A DNA stretch of 64,000 nucleotides from Acholoe squamosa (Eukaryota > Annelida > Polychaeta > Phyllodocida > Polynoidae), in contig OX439046.1 of the NCBI GenBank assembly GCA_949317995.1, forward strand, positions 61,359,774 to 61,423,773. Reading direction: 5' to 3'. Shown here piece by piece: positions 34,430-47,438 of the stretch. The notes beneath the pieces are model-generated. The model did not search any database, was not told the DNA's origin, and saw only the letters and a list, made by a program, of their open reading frames with translations. Each line of letters opens with the position of its first letter. Position 1 is the first letter of the stretch. Both the position numbers and the translations under genes were made by a program.

Positions 34430-36440
34430 GATTGATCAATAATGCAGAAACTCTTGGAGGTCCCCAGATAGTAGCTGGCTTTAATCAGCCCACTCAGCAA
34501 GGACTGCTGGGGGAGGGGGCGGAGAGTTAGCTCTTTTTTTTTACTTGTGTTTATTATTAGCCAGGAAGGGTGGCTGACTGAACCTGTTGGTGCTTGGTTG
34601 AGTAACAATATTGGTCTGAGATCTTTGCCAAATTATATAGAAACCTCGTCAATGGCAGGGGTTTTACTTGGCGAGTGACTTCACCAAGTGGAGATTGTGA
34701 AAACCGGATGGTGGGTGAGTACTGAGGTAGATTCCGTAAGACGTAGATTGCTGCAGAACTGAGTCAGGTAGCTTCTAAAAATGAAGTGCAGAAACATTTA
34801 AATTCATCATATTGATTTATTCTATAATTAATCCTCAGGCACAATAAATGAAATAATTTAGGGATAGTTAGAGAGTTTGAAGAAGAAAATCAAAGGGTCA
34901 AGTATGTGAGGTAGCATACCCTTTATGAATATTTTAAAGCAATGAAACAAGATTTAGAAGCTCATTATTTGAGAACTTAAGGTATTCCTTGAGCAGTGCT
35001 AGTTTTTAAGCTGATTTCAATGTCTAGAGGTTTATGCCTACGACATCATTATGCTCAAAGGCCTGCTTTGAGCTAGTACACCATAATTCTTTCCTTCCCT
35101 CTTTTTTATTTTGTCATTTTGTTTGAATGTAGCATACTGATGAGATGCTACTCTTGCAGAGTTAGGGTGGGGAGGAGGTGGAGAGATTAACTTAAGGAGG
35201 GAGGAAGGTGGACAGGCAGGGCTAGATATAGGTGGGAGGGTGTGTGATGAGGTTTACTCTGTTAAGAAAACTAATGATGTATAATACTGCCTTTATTCTG
35301 TGTGAGCATTGAGCAGCAGAGGAAAGCAGAAGAAGTATTCCACTGCGTCAGTTGGTAAGACTGACTATTGCCATACTATTACATTTTTTGTCGGATCAGC
35401 GTCGGTTGGTCAGATTTCAGGCCAATGTAAAACCCGCTTTAGTGAGGCACTACAGGTATAAAAGCCAGTTCTGTCATCATTTCCAAAGAGATTCCTTGTA
35501 CTGTTGTACTGTCACATGGGGCTACTTGTAAAAACTGCACCGGTTCACTGCAATACAAAATTATGGTGGATCGCTGTTTAGTGGTGGTTCGCTGTTCAGT
35601 TTTACAAGGATCCATGGTAGATTAAACAGTTAATCGTTTACAGTGTAAGTGACTGTGGCCTGAAGTGTGTATGGTGCATGGTAATCTAGATGTGTATATG
35701 CTATGTGCTGCGTCCTCTTGTGAGCATCTCCCTTTGTCACCTTACTCAAAGAAATGGTGTCACTAGTGGTGGACATGGGTCCATGGTCAGCCAGAAAAGG
35801 AAAACGCAAACTATGGGTTATAGGAAGTTTTCTTATTTATGTATATGAGCAGCAATGTGTTACATGTTTTATTCATATGGGTGCCCTAAATCCAAACAGC
35901 ATATCAAGCCAGGAATAAGTCCAGTGCAAGATCAGAGCCGGAAGTCACTGATATCGGTATGCACATGGTTCTGTGAGAACCAGTCCTGATTGATTGCTAT
36001 AGCCTATAGGGAGTGAGGACTTGTAGGAAGGGTAGCAACGAAACAAGCATCACTCTCAGTGTTGTGTTGTCTTAAAACAGTGACTAGAGACAGAAACAGA
36101 GACTTTTATTCCGGAGGAGGAGGGGAAAAATAGAATGTAAATCAGAAAGAGATAGACAAATAGATAGAAAATCAAAAAGAGACAGAGACACTGAGACAGG
36201 GACCTATTTATTGTCATTCTCTGATTCCTTTTATCTTTATAAAAAGTCAGGCGCTGCACTTCTTCTCCTTCTTGGTATGTTTACCCTACATTCTGCTTCT
36301 GTCCCGACCCTGCTTCCCATCACAAGTCTACTATGGTCTCCTTGCCCCATTCCGCTCTCTAACGCCCAACGGTAAAGCATATGAATGCATGAATGTCACG
36401 CTCTGAAGCCATTTCGTCCACACCGGGTTTGGTACTCCAG
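34430..36440. other. Non-coding stretch
   Basis: Purine-rich patch (GGAGG) near 35165-35240. A family B copy is listed separately. A short AG...GT window at 34659-34714 is open but too short to call. Confidence 0.4.
35476..35650. repeat. Dispersed family B copy
   Basis: AGAGATTCCTTGTACTG, TGGGGCTACTTGTAAAAACT, GGTTCACTGCAATACA and CAGTTTTACAAGGATCCATG match the copies at 38866 and 54725. Confidence 0.65.
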
Positions 36441-36467
36441 CCCCCCCCCCCCCTCCCCACCGTCCCA
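36441..36467. repeat. C-rich run, possible G-quadruplex on the - strand
   Basis: Thirteen C, T, four C, then ACCGTCCC. The reverse strand has enough G-tracts for a quadruplex. Confidence 0.5.
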
Positions 36468-36516
36468 GATACCGACATCTAACACTTTACAGAAGATAGT
36501 TTGTCCCAAGGCGTTA

Positions 36517-36850
36517 TCATGATGCATCAATGTAGTGCTGGCGAGTTACTCACTGGCATCATATTGGTGCCATAATAAATACGCCTCAGGACTATGTCCA
36601 TCTCGTTGGTTGGTGAAGCCTTTGCATGGAGCACTGGCTGGCTAATCACCTGAAGCTCATTTCTTAAGGTACTGCAACTGCAAAGTCAAATGCCCTTCCT
36701 CTGGCAATTCTTGGTACGATTTGAAGGGGGCAGTCGTATCATGATAAGAAATACCCTATTATTTTCTCGATGTATGATGTGTGAATGAAGCAATGACCAG
36801 CTACTCACTAGGACTGTCTTCATGCACCATGATGCCCAAAATATGCCTTA
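36517..36850. repeat. Two diverged family A copies
   Basis: ATCATGATGCATCAATGTAG with TGCTGGCGAGTTACTCACTGG near 36517-36560. A second copy follows TACGATTTGAAGGGGGCAG (also at 16965) and contains CAGCTACTCACTAGGACTGT and GCACCATGATG up to 36834. Confidence 0.5.
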
Positions 36851-37062
36851 ATACACCCAGCAGTCCTCATAGAGCTACGTACAGACCAGACCTGTGATCC
36901 AGGCTCCAAAAGGGCCCCCAGTATCCATCCATCACTCCCACCGCCTCCCAGGAATACCAATAGCTGAAGTCTACCACCACCGCCACTACTAGTACCCCTT
37001 TCATATTTCTCCCGTTTTCTTCTATGCCTCTGCCTGTCTGGATCCAATGTTAGATACAGCTA

Positions 37063-37072
37063 CTATAAATAG
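37063..37072 (+). promoter_or_regulatory. MEF2-consensus word CTATAAATAG (3 of 4)
   Basis: Perfect 10-mer, same strand as the other copies. Confidence 0.2.
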
Positions 37073-37079
37073 CGATCTC

Positions 37080-38860
37080 CATGCCTATTTAGATCAATGC
37101 ATGCATGTTATGAGAACCAGAACCTTTCTATTTCAAGATACACTCGGGGTAGTTTAGTATTTCGGTCACAGAAGAGCTGAATTTAGCCCCTGCGAAACCC
37201 ACTCTATTCTTCCCTGACCACTAAAGAGTGCCCATGATGCATGCTATGTAGGTTCCATATTGGGTGAAGTGTGTGGGTAGGGGTATAGCAAGATGTTTCG
37301 GTGTAACATGAAGGAACAGCAGCTGCAAAATGAGGTTATGGGCAAAAGAAGAAGAAAGGACTTGCGAAAATGATGGGGTGGGTGGTATGACTTTATAGGT
37401 AGGAGAGCTTAGAAGCCTCCTGCATCCCTAAGGGCTTTCCTGGAAATTTGGATTGAAGCACAGGGAAAAGACTTTGAAGTGGCAGGTTGAAATGCTATTA
37501 GAACAATCTTGGAACACACTACCTCCTGGGCCATAGTCCTTTGTTAAATCCTTTAAAAGCTGAATACCCACTTAATTAACTTGCCCTCCTGATATATGAA
37601 CATGTATGTGGCCTCAGTGAGTGACTACTGCTGTAAATATGCATTATGCCAAACCTGTACGGTAGATGAACCTCTGAGGGGTCAGCATGGTACGCTGATG
37701 CATGCAATCGAGTTACTCACCAAACTGATCACTGCACATCAGAGTCAAAGTGTCACCTTTAAAGAGTCAACTATAGGTAAACCCATTGAGGGGCCTAATC
37801 TGAGGCAGGTTCCGAGCCCCGGGTGAAAGGCTGATTGCAAGGTGCCTCTATAGGGTAAGCAGCAGTGCAGGGAGCAGCTCAGGGGTGGGGATGCTCAACA
37901 CAGTAACTACCCTCAATATCACTCACCTCAAGACCTGCTGTTGAGCTTTATCACTATGGACCTCTCGTTGATGAGGTGATCATGGGCAAGATTTGATTGC
38001 TTTCCACATATCTGAGTCTGTGTTCAAAATATGTTCTGACCTAGGGTTGATCTGAAATTAAACTGTCTATACTCTTTGACTAGCTCTGCCTTTTTGCCGG
38101 AATCGATACAAGTTACAAGACTATATTGTTAATTCAAAGTAGATCAACAGATCAACTCAAGGCAAGATCAATGAGTATTCTCTCATCAGCCAGCAAAGGT
38201 TCTGAAAATCAAGGACTTATATCATATATAAAATTTATGTTTCCAAAACAGATCTAAAAATTAAAAAAAAAAAAAAAAAAAGAAACACTTAATTTTCAAA
38301 TAAGTTAAAGAACAACTCTGCAGAGATAAGGTGTAGGAAATGTTGCTCACCTCTAGGATACAAACCTCCCAGCCCTGCCCTGCTCCAGCCCTACCTTAAC
38401 CTCCTCCACCTGGGACAGTGGGGTGTAGGCCGGGGTGGGGTAGAAGTGGCCTCCCGGTCGTTACTCTCTACATGGGGCCCACTTTTTTACCTGGCTCTCG
38501 ATCCCAGAGTTCGAGGATCCTAGAATTGGCCATTCAGCATAGGTTAAACTTGAGGCCTATTATCAGGGTACATGGCAGGTTAGGCTCGACCATTTTGTTC
38601 TGGCATCTTGTTAAATGAACTCAACATTATCCTTTTTGAAATCTAGGTAAAGAATAAAGACCAATTTGCTTGCTACATTACTTATTTCTAACCAGGGAAT
38701 CCCCAGCCCCAGTTAATTAAATCCCAGTCAATCATACATGATGCAATAGATGTAAGAGATAGGCGGAGACCATTCAATAGATATTTGGCATATTTGGTTA
38801 TGAGAACTGTCGCTCTCTTCCACTGTAAATAAAAAAGGTCTCAAAATAACAACGGAATCC
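37080..38860. other. Non-coding stretch
   Basis: A poly-A run at 38263-38281 is not preceded by a recognisable retroposon body. No exon supported. Confidence 0.4.
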
Positions 38861-38865
38861 TTGTC

Positions 38866-38960
38866 CCAAAGTTGCCAGAGATCCTTCATTATTTTCACAG
38901 AGATTCCTTGTATATGTCTGTACCACCTTACTGCCACCTGGGGCTCCTGCAGACTGCCTA
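38866..38960. repeat. Dispersed family B copy
   Basis: AGAGATCCTTCATTATTTTC, ACAGAGATTCCTTGTATATG and CACCTGGGGCTCCTGCA; same orientation as 35476. Confidence 0.55.
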
Positions 38961-39197
38961 ACCCCAAACCTGCTTCTGCAGGACCCTTACTTAAATGTGC
39001 AAGATGTCTGTATAGGACTGTGTGTATCCGTACTTCTCTCACCCTGTTCACAGCAGCTCACACCCTCACACCCCACATTCCTGATGCCCCCTTACCCCTT
39101 GGCCTGATAACCAGTTAAAGGATGCAAGTAACACGCCAGGGATGCATACATGCACCATCCCGACCCTCTGGGGCTGGTGTACTAACTCCCGGCGGGT

Positions 39198-39308
39198 TAG
39201 CATAATGCACCAATGAAGTGCAGGTGAGCAGTCTCACTAGCATTTCATTGGTGCATCATGATGGCATGGGCATGATGCACTCCTGCATCACAAGCCCTTA
39301 AGGGTTAA
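39198..39308. repeat. Dispersed family A copy (good)
   Basis: CACCAATGAAGTGCAGGTGA and CTAGCATTTCATTGGTGCAT form the family's inverted core. TGATGCACTCCTGCATCA and CCCTTAAGGGTTAA follow. Confidence 0.75.
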
Positions 39309-39309
39309 G

Positions 39310-41005
39310 CCTCATACCCCTTCAGCCTACAGCCTTCCTGTAACACCTTTATACAGTGTTTGGGTGCTAAAGGTGGTGGGTCGTCTTAGAGCTTATAGTA
39401 TAGGGTTTAAAAAGGGTAAAGACGACATTTAAGGGAGGGGGGTTAAAGCTAATACATTATGTTTCAATAAGTGTTATGTTTTTAACGACGAGTCTGATGA
39501 TTCAGTGCATTACTTTAACACGCTGCTGCTATCACATGCTGTTCAAGAAGAAACCTTGTCTATTGCCCACCGATACTTTGTAGATCTCTGTTATAAAAGG
39601 AAGGGTTCTCATGATTGCTACCTGGTAAAGTGGTGATTATAGAAATTATCTGAAATACCACAAAGCGGCAATAATTGGTGATTTGGTATTCAACTAGACG
39701 AAATCAACCCTAGCTGTATAATGTTTCCCTTTTACTCTATAAGGTTAAAAGGCAAGAGGAAATAATGCTAGACAAGCCCTAAAACATGTATCCTCAAAGT
39801 GTGGCTCTACTAGATTCTCTGCCCCATCCCCACCCCTATAGCTCCAGCCTACCTGGGCTTGACCTGTAGGCACTTACCCCACATGGTGCTATATGTTTTA
39901 GCAGGTTATTTATATCTTCCTTAGTGAGTTTCTACCTTTTCCCATACATACCACTTACTCCTTCCACATTTGCCGTAAACACTCACAGACAGATTAGAGT
40001 ATCTCCTGCTGAGCTAAGACGTCCATGGGAGTGTTGGTCTAAGAGGTTAGCCAAAATCAATAGTATCATGTGTTTTGATACAAATGTACACTGATAGTGG
40101 CTTATATATGGAAGGATTCGAATGAGAAATTGATGATTGCCGATGTGTCTTTTATTTAATTGGTCGTTGGTTTAAGACTTAAGCAGGGACAAAATCACAA
40201 TGATTTGTTCGCTGCCTAGTACACTTCACTAGATTAAGTTATTCGGAATATCTTTGTTGATTTCTATAGAAATACATACCCACTGAATATATTATTTATT
40301 CTTCAATTTAAATGATACTTTACCCCTGGGTAGAGTTCTTTTTTTTATTATGACCAGTGCTAATTCAAAGACCCAGTGTTAAACAGATTACTATGTGAGT
40401 ACCATTCTATAAACTAATGGTAAGAATAGCACATGCCTGAAGCCTGAATCTGGTTAATGAAATGGAGGGGTGTGATACGGAATATTGATTATTGAATATT
40501 GAATACTGATATTTTAGTATTTTTCCAATTGTGAGAAAAACACTATAAAAACTTTCTAAATTGAATTAATAGTGAGCCACAAGGGTGGAAATGTATGGGA
40601 ATCTAGGCACATAGGGAGGTGTAACTGCAACTGTCTGGAAGCCATGGGAAAGGAGGGCATGGGAAGATTCTGGATATATTCTTTGGACTTCATCTTACCT
40701 TTATCTCAAAGAGGAAGCATCTAAATAGATCCCAGATTGATCATTTTGTAAAAAGTATGAACCGCCACACTTCATCCCATCAGAGTATGAAGTACTTGCC
40801 TTAGACAGTTTGGTTTTAATGCACACACCCTAATGGTATACTATACTGGAAAGAGGAAGGACCAGATGTTCCATGGACATTTGAGGTGCTAGTCAGTGTT
40901 GAAGTGACATTGTACACTATTATTTGTGCAAAGAATGCTTCCTGGCTTCAGATGCCAGTGCATACTATCCGATTAGTATACTATTAGTTTTACAACACCA
41001 ACAAG
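39310..41005. other. Non-coding stretch
   Basis: No exon, RNA gene or repeat supported. Confidence 0.4.
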
Positions 41006-41009
41006 AGAA

Positions 41010-41204
41010 ATGGCTACGTTTCAATCAGGACTCTCTCCTAGTTCTCCTAACAGTCAGGATAGGAGCTCACGAATGTCCGACCTTAATTTAGTTCTCACCC
41101 AGAAAACACCTACTGTAGACTACCCTACCTATCCCTCTGTGGCCCCAGACTCCCCCCAAAACAAACCTAAAAGCCAAGAAAAGAAAGATGTAAAATCCAG
41201 CTAA
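41010..41204 (+). CDS. Small open frame, Ser/Pro/Lys-rich, unknown
   Basis: An ATG opens 64 codons to a TAA. The product reads MATFQSGLSPSSPNSQ, then LVLTQKTPTVDYPTYPSVAP and a lysine-rich end (QEKKDVKSS). It is polar and looks like a disordered N-terminus. The lysine-rich theme continues after the stop in another frame, hinting at a frameshifted remnant. No promoter or splice evidence. It could be a small gene, a first exon or a decayed retroelement ORF1. Confidence 0.28.
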   Translation: MATFQSGLSPSSPNSQDRSSRMSDLNLVLTQKTPTVDYPTYPSVAPDSPQNKPKSQEKKDVKSS

Positions 41205-41444
41205 CACTAAAAAGCTAAGAAGAAAAAGGAGTTAGCATCCAGTCGTGAAACTACGGGAAGTTATTCACCATCGAGCGTACGATTCTTTATGGAGTTTTTT
41301 TTTATGTAATCGGTAACTCAAGAAGGACGCCATGGCAAACGGAAAAGGGCATTAATTTAAGATATGGTGTACTTTCATTCCTTTTTATTGCTCCTCTTGT
41401 CCGAGTCTTTAAAGTCGTGGCATCTTCTTTAAACAGTGATCTGC

Positions 41445-41815
41445 CATAATTGTAATTCATTGGAGCAATGTAGTTTTTACAATGAGGTACAGAGGACAGC
41501 TCAGTTAGGCACTGTGGTACAAGAAATCTCTGTGAAAATAGCAGTGAAATTCTTGTCCCAAGGTTGTCAGAGATCCTTCTTATTTTGATGATATTTTCTA
41601 CAGTGTGTTCATGCTTGAGAGGCGGCATAATGCATTAATGCAGGACAAGGGAGTTGCTCACCTTTGGTTTATCCATGTATACTCAATGACAGCAGAAGGG
41701 CATAGTGGGGCTTCACTGCATTACAATTTCGATGGTTCACTGTTTAGTTTCAAGCGGGTGTCTGGTAGATTCAACACTTATTTCTTAGAGTGTAGAACAA
41801 AGGTCAGACCCCTGC
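41445..41815. repeat. Dispersed family B copies, both orientations
   Basis: 41455-41590 carries GCAATGTAGTTTTTACAATG, GTGAAATTCTTGTCCCAAGG and CAGAGATCC in one orientation. 41700-41800 carries GGGGCTTCACTGCATTACAA, GATGGTTCACTGTTTAGTTT and GGTAGATTCAACAC in the other. A family A fragment (GGCATAATGCATTAATGCA) sits between them. Confidence 0.6.
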
Positions 41816-42024
41816 CCTAGTATGCTCCACATAATTATATACCCCTTTTTTATATCACACTATCATCCATAGCCTATGGTAGAAAATTCATCCCCCCATC
41901 TCATCCCCTCAGACTTTAGAAGCCCTAGGTACACATACTCATCCTTATCAATCACCATAATAAGAAAATTATATTCTCTCTGCTGCACCTCCCTTTAATC
42001 ACACCCAAACTGCACCAATTCAGA

Positions 42025-42215
42025 CAGAGCACTGGCCGGGAGGAGATGTTCGGGGGCACTCGGCAGAACTCGGCTGTGTTCGGGACTTAGGCAGGGGCGG
42101 GGAACTGCGCAGGTTACAAGTCGATCTTGGATGAGGGTCGCTGGCTGCTACCCTTAGATTCAGATCGAGGCCAGGGTGTGCTGAAACGAGGCTAGAGCCT
42201 GAGCTGTGTCTGTCT
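42025..42215. other. GC-rich, CpG-containing island
   Basis: Stands out from AT-rich flanks. Contains repeated TTCGGG and CTCGG words. No convincing frame or tRNA. Could be a promoter-proximal island or a repeat. Confidence 0.3.
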
Positions 42216-42219
42216 CACT

Positions 42220-43280
42220 GGTTAAAGATGCATATATCTTCATATGAGGATAACCCTGTATAGTAATTAAACAGTGATGTGTTTTGTTAGTGAGGCTTTA
42301 ACAGGAGGAATGTATTCAATCAGAAAATCGGGATGATATATGATGTGCCGCATTGGCCTATTAGCACTCATATTGGCTCGTTTTTAGTCCTCGGTTCTCT
42401 AATAACTGACTAAGGGCCGATGGTAAGAGGTGTTCAAAACTTAACCACTAAAATATCTGTCTCAACAAAAGGCCATTACATCATGTAAATTTCAAAGATC
42501 ACTGAAATTATAATTACTTGATTACAGAATGCAACCAATCCTGATGGTTGATAATATCACTCCATGATGTACTAACACTGCTTGTTTAGATAGTCGCAGT
42601 TATCTAGGCATGAAGGCAAACTGCCTTAGAAGTCGGTGTAAAATGGTGTTTTCTAAATTCAAACTGACACATATTGAGAGATGTATACAGTAAAGGAATA
42701 CCACAGCGCCCTAAGGGTGTGAAACACCAGGATCCTACATTCCACAGCATGAGAGAGGTGTTGTATTCAAGTTGATTTAAACTCTGTCTTAAAACTATGC
42801 AAGGATATGAGAGTATGAAACATTAGAGGGTCTTATCTATAATTCTGCTTCTTTGTAGCCTATATCTACTTTACTAGCTCATATGGAGGGTTCCATCCAC
42901 AGTCGTTTAATATTTCTTTCTAATTTAGGAAACTAACATTAGAGTAACATTACTTTTGTTAGAATATAGCCAATGGGCAATAGCTCATATTGTAGATATT
43001 TGCAGAAATATCCTTCACTAACTGAGAGGGAACATGTTGATCTCTGTGAGTTATCGGGCCCTGGCCCTTAACCTTGCGCCCCCAGTATATAAACTGGGCC
43101 ATTGACAATGTCTCTGTTCGGGCCTGGGAACACTATGGGAGTCCCAGAATGAACTAGAGATAGGCTAGCACTGTAAAGGTCCTTATGAAACGTCTAAGGA
43201 CTAGAGCATTTAGCCAATTTAGGAGAAATGCTCTGTTGAGCTGAGGTTGATCCGTGCTGGCTCAACATCCACCTAAAGCT
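42220..43280. other. Non-coding stretch
   Basis: Nothing supported. Confidence 0.4.
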
Positions 43281-43438
43281 GACCGCAGACGGGCCTGACT
43301 GGATCGGCCAATTGGGAAGTCGGGAACGTCTGCGGAGGACGTCCGATCCAGTCTGTCAATATCAAACATGTTTGATGTCCCCCGATCCGATCGGCCACCC
43401 TTCCCTAACTACCGACCAAATCGGATCCATCTGCGGTC
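43281..43438. mobile_element. 158-bp foldback MITE
   Basis: The ends GACCGCAGA and TCTGCGGTC are inverse. Partly matching arms (GGATCGGCC, CGATCCAGTC) converge on a central palindrome, ATCAAACATGTTTGAT. GC-rich against AT-rich flanks. Confidence 0.65.
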
Positions 43439-43444
43439 GCCATA

Positions 43445-44060
43445 ACTTGATCATACCTAATATAAGAACATCTCAAACCCTTTGACTCCAAGTCAGCAGC
43501 TTGGTCTACTCAGACTCTCTTCCACGCCCCTCACCTGGATGCTAAGTCTATGGAGAAGTTGCCACTTTTGCCAATACCAAAATTTCCCCCAAAAGTTAGC
43601 TGCAAGTAAGTTATGTGGCACTTGATAATCTCGTGAATCGGAAAACTTGCAGTAAATACTGACAAACTGAATTCACATTATCATCAAGTATCAACCTAGA
43701 TATGAATGAGCCTCTACACTACTTTCAATGTTGAGGTCATGTTCAATGATCAAAAGCTTGGTAGATGATGGACATGACTATCATAAGGACTCTTGCTGGT
43801 GTAGAGAGCCGAGTTCAGTCAGAAACCCCAGTCCATGCCACAACAGACCTCTCCCAGACCTAGTGCAGAGGTACCCTCTGTAATTGTGGCCGTATGGTGA
43901 GGTCTCCACAAAAACCATTCATGTTTGTTGCCATTCCCTCCATGCCTGCAATTCCCCTGCACCTTAACGGCTTGTTGGTAAATACACTGTATAATTTAGA
44001 CTATTGGGGGTCATCCATTTCTATTATAAGTTTTCATTGTTTAATTGCTTTTGGGTCCCC
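43445..44060. other. Non-coding stretch
   Basis: Nothing supported. Confidence 0.4.
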
Positions 44061-44062
44061 TA

Positions 44063-44554
44063 CCCAGTGGGCACACAATGTTGCATCAACATTGACAACC
44101 AGTTGATGTTATGTTGATGGTGTTGATCAACCTGTTTTCAACACTTTTTCAATATTTGTATTTCAACGTTGTCAACCATCACCATTTCAACATCCAGTCA
44201 ACAGTTGACATATCAATGTTGAAATATTGTTGTCAACTCAACGTTGATTCAACATTGATTTGTCAATGTTGAATCAACAATATTGATTTAAATGTTGATA
44301 CAATGTTGATTCAACATTGATATGTCAACATAACAACTGTCAACATTGTTTCAACATTGTTGAAACAATGTTGAGTCAACATAGAAACACAAACATTGAA
44401 TCAGCGCTGATGGTTAGATGTTGAATCACAGTTGATTTTGAGTATGTTGTTTCAACTTTCAATTTCAACTCTATTTCAACCCTAAATCAATGTTGATAAG
44501 CAAACAATGCGAACGTTGTTTCAATGCTGAATCAACATTGATGTGCCCAGTGGG
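44063..44554. mobile_element. 492-bp element: CCCAGTGGGCACA ends, CAACATTGATT interior, TA-flanked
   Basis: The left end CCCAGTGGGCACA (44063-44075) is the exact reverse complement of TGTGCCCAGTGGG at 44542-44554, and TA borders each side. The interior consists almost wholly of degenerate TCAACATTGAT/ATCAATGTTGA words in both orientations. From memory, elements of this appearance occur in many aquatic animals. No coding capacity. Confidence 0.8.
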
Positions 44555-44559
44555 TACTC

Positions 44560-45795
44560 TTTAATAAGTATGTGCATAAATTTATTGTTTCTCAGAAATG
44601 TATATCTCTTTTCAGCATCTAGAAAAATAACCATTGTTTATGGGTGGACATCACTCATTCTCTACATTCCAAAAACACAACTAGAGTTCACTATTAAACT
44701 TTTAAAATGTACCCATGCTCTTGTGCAAATTAAAATAGGAGTTTTGTCACATCAGTGTTTCGCTGTTTCCGTCCCATACTTAATATCATTGTTCTAGAAG
44801 GTGATTACAGGATAGTCATTATGTTGCTCTATTTATATGTATGTAGTAGCAATCTAAATACCAACGAGACATTTAGAAATAAAAAGAAATATCCAGCTCA
44901 TAAAGAAATTCACCTGTCTTATTTATGCACTATTAAGTGTAGTAATAGCGAGGCCTTCTTGTCGTGCCCAGTACTTTGCTATAGGCTCTTCTGAGGCCCA
45001 CCTAGAATGCCATTCCCTTCAGGAGGCGATTGAAGATGAGTTGGATGGTGCAAAGTAATGGCAAGCCTGGAAAGGTCAGTTAACCATAGAACAATTCAGA
45101 CCATTAGCCCAAGTTCATAAAAAGTGGTGCATAGATGGCATTTTAATCGGGAGTGTAAATTAGACCGATAATGAACCTTCCCGGTCTTATCTCCACTCCA
45201 ACAAGCCACTCTCCCCTTTTTTCTCGCAAATCGATGTTTCCGAGTTTTTTTGCTGACGACATGGAAACTGCTGATCCAATTTGATGGACCAAAAATCTAA
45301 TTCAGGCCATAAATGATAGATGGAAGTTGGCGAACAATGGTACCGACGTGCCTTGACTAATAATCATTCCACTCCTACACTGAGCATCATTAACCCTGTA
45401 TAGGCAGGCCCAGGCTTATGTCCTTGGTGGGAATGATGCAATACTGCAGTCCTGGGGAGTAATGCAATATCTTGCTTATAAGGCGCATTCTGTGCATACG
45501 GCACACATTGAGAGAGAGGTATTAGTTGCATCTGGGCCTAGATTCTGATCCCTTTGGTGCAATTACATTGCATAATATCCTCGCTGATGCTGAATGGCAC
45601 ACTAGGGATTCTTCCTTGCAGATAGGCTGCACCTTATAAATGAATGTGAGAAATAGCATTAGCTTAGCAGCATATCACTGCTGGATCGTGCAGGCCTTGG
45701 GGTCAGAAACAACTGATATGTACATGAATGCAGCAGCACTTTCAATGAGCTACACCATTCAAACTCATGCATCATGCCGACCCTACAATGTTGAT
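44560..45795. other. Non-coding stretch
   Basis: Nothing supported beyond a GGAATGATGCAATACTGCAG word (family A-like) at 45430. Confidence 0.4.
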
Positions 45796-45797
45796 AC

Positions 45798-45903
45798 ACT
45801 CACAGAGTGCTCCAATGAAGTGCTGGTGAGTACACTCGCCAGCACTTCATTTGTGCATCATGACGGCATGATGCACTATTGCATCAGCGGCCCGTAAAAG
45901 GCT
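45798..45903. repeat. Dispersed family A copy (good)
   Basis: CCAATGAAGTGCTGGTGAGT and ACTCGCCAGCACTTCATTTG make the inverted core. GCATCATGACGGCATGATGC, ATTGCATCAGCGGCCC and TAAAAGG follow. Confidence 0.8.
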
Positions 45904-46149
45904 AAAGGCGCTAGACACCAGGGTACTAGTACTGGTTATACAGGTGTAACCAGGGAGTAGTGACCTTGTGCGGGCTGCTACCTTGTCTTTCAGGTAGTAT
46001 TGATTGGCATGAAGCATACTTTGATGATGCTCACAGCACTGCATTGGAGCAACATGGTGACTGGGGAAAATGAAGCTGCTAGCCAAATAAAGAAAATCCT
46101 TGATGTTAGTTTCCTTTCTTTTTACATGCCCTTACCTGCTGGCCTTTGA

Positions 46150-46225
46150 TTACCAGTCTAGGATTCGAACCTCAGGCCTACCATATCCTAAGGCAGTGCC
46201 TCAGAACTAGCTTTCTGGTCACTGT
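46150..46225 (-). repeat. Weak tRNA-like sequence with B-box
   Basis: The reverse strand has GGTTCGAATCC, a perfect B-box, but no good A-box or acceptor stem. Possible SINE remnant. Confidence 0.25.
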
Positions 46226-46296
46226 AGTATGCCCTATAATGGGCTTGGTCTGTTCAGACTTTCTCAACCTGAGTGTTGACGTAAGGTGTATACTGT

Positions 46297-46390
46297 GCCG
46301 TTGTGTTTAAGCACCGATTTTGAATATGCGCTAGTCTCGTATAAGTGCCGGGTGTATAAGGGTAATGAAATATACCTAAAGCACTGCAAA
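46297..46390. mobile_element. MITE family C fragment
   Basis: TTTAAGCACCGATTTTGAAT and CTAGTCTCGTATAAGTGCCG match the interior of the elements at 16499 and 56593. Confidence 0.5.
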
Positions 46391-47438
46391 GTAGACATTG
46401 AATCAGCACAGGTTTTATATGGCATGCCTCGTGCTAATGGCCACTCCGAATCTAGGAGCACCAGGCCGGTTATTCATGACAGTATGGTATGCCTTAAGAC
46501 GGTGAGTAATGGTGGCCGGTGTGGCACCAAGGTCAATCTGTTTGTATAAATAGAGTGAAAATCCTCATCACACCAGCCTCCTGGGGGTTGTTGCACAAAA
46601 TGTGATCTTATTTACATTTCACAACATACCTAATTTAAGATTGTTTGAAGAAATGTCCTCTGACTCTGAATCATTGTACTATACAAGTTGTCCGGTCAAC
46701 AACTAAAAATGTTTAATTATTGCCTTCCTGATCCATGGATGTTGCAGTCGCAAGGGCCTCTCGAGCCTTGCATCCACGCATCATGATAACACTTTATGAG
46801 CATATCAACTCTATACAATTAGCTTGATGTGTTAATCTATAGTGCTGCCAAGGTATTCTCAAGCACTGCATTTGTAGATTATGGCAAAAGATGAACATGA
46901 ATCTTTACCCATTCATGTAGTACTTACAGGGGTAAAAAACACTTCAAATTTTTCTATTAATTTGAAATGTTTGTACTTTGTGCAACATGGCCCTGTGATG
47001 TGAGGACGGGGCTCAGGGTACAGAACATACAGAGCACATGCCAGGTGGTAAGGGTGATCTGACACATGAGGAGCAGCTCACACACGTGTACGGAGCAGCT
47101 CACCGTGGGTCGGGCACATACACCTACTTTAACCACGTATGGGCTGCTGATGCAGAAGCACACTGGCCCCATCTCATAGTCTCACGATTAGGTCACTGGT
47201 AAACAGGCATGCTGGGAGGTACTTTTTTTCTTAGCTTGTTGCTAGTGAGTCAAGCTGGCAGATGGATACCAGCAAATGCTGATTCCCACAAGCACCCAGT
47301 ATTGGGGTCAAAGTAGGTCCAACACCAGCGGTGTATGAATACGGCAATTTTTGGTCAAAATGGTAACCTAGGGGAGAAGGCTTAGTTTGCCCACCAAACT
47401 AGGTCGCCGGAGAAGTTGATGCAGAAGTGCATCGTGCC

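Noticed and set aside
17204-35400. Longer chains of short AG...GT windows (for example 28463-28494, 34659-34714, 35325-35362)
   Set aside because: Windows of 30-60 nt are open in some frame almost everywhere, so phases can always be matched; not evidence.
38263-38281. Poly-A tail of a retroposon
   Set aside because: No target duplication, tRNA/7SL head or coding remnant upstream.
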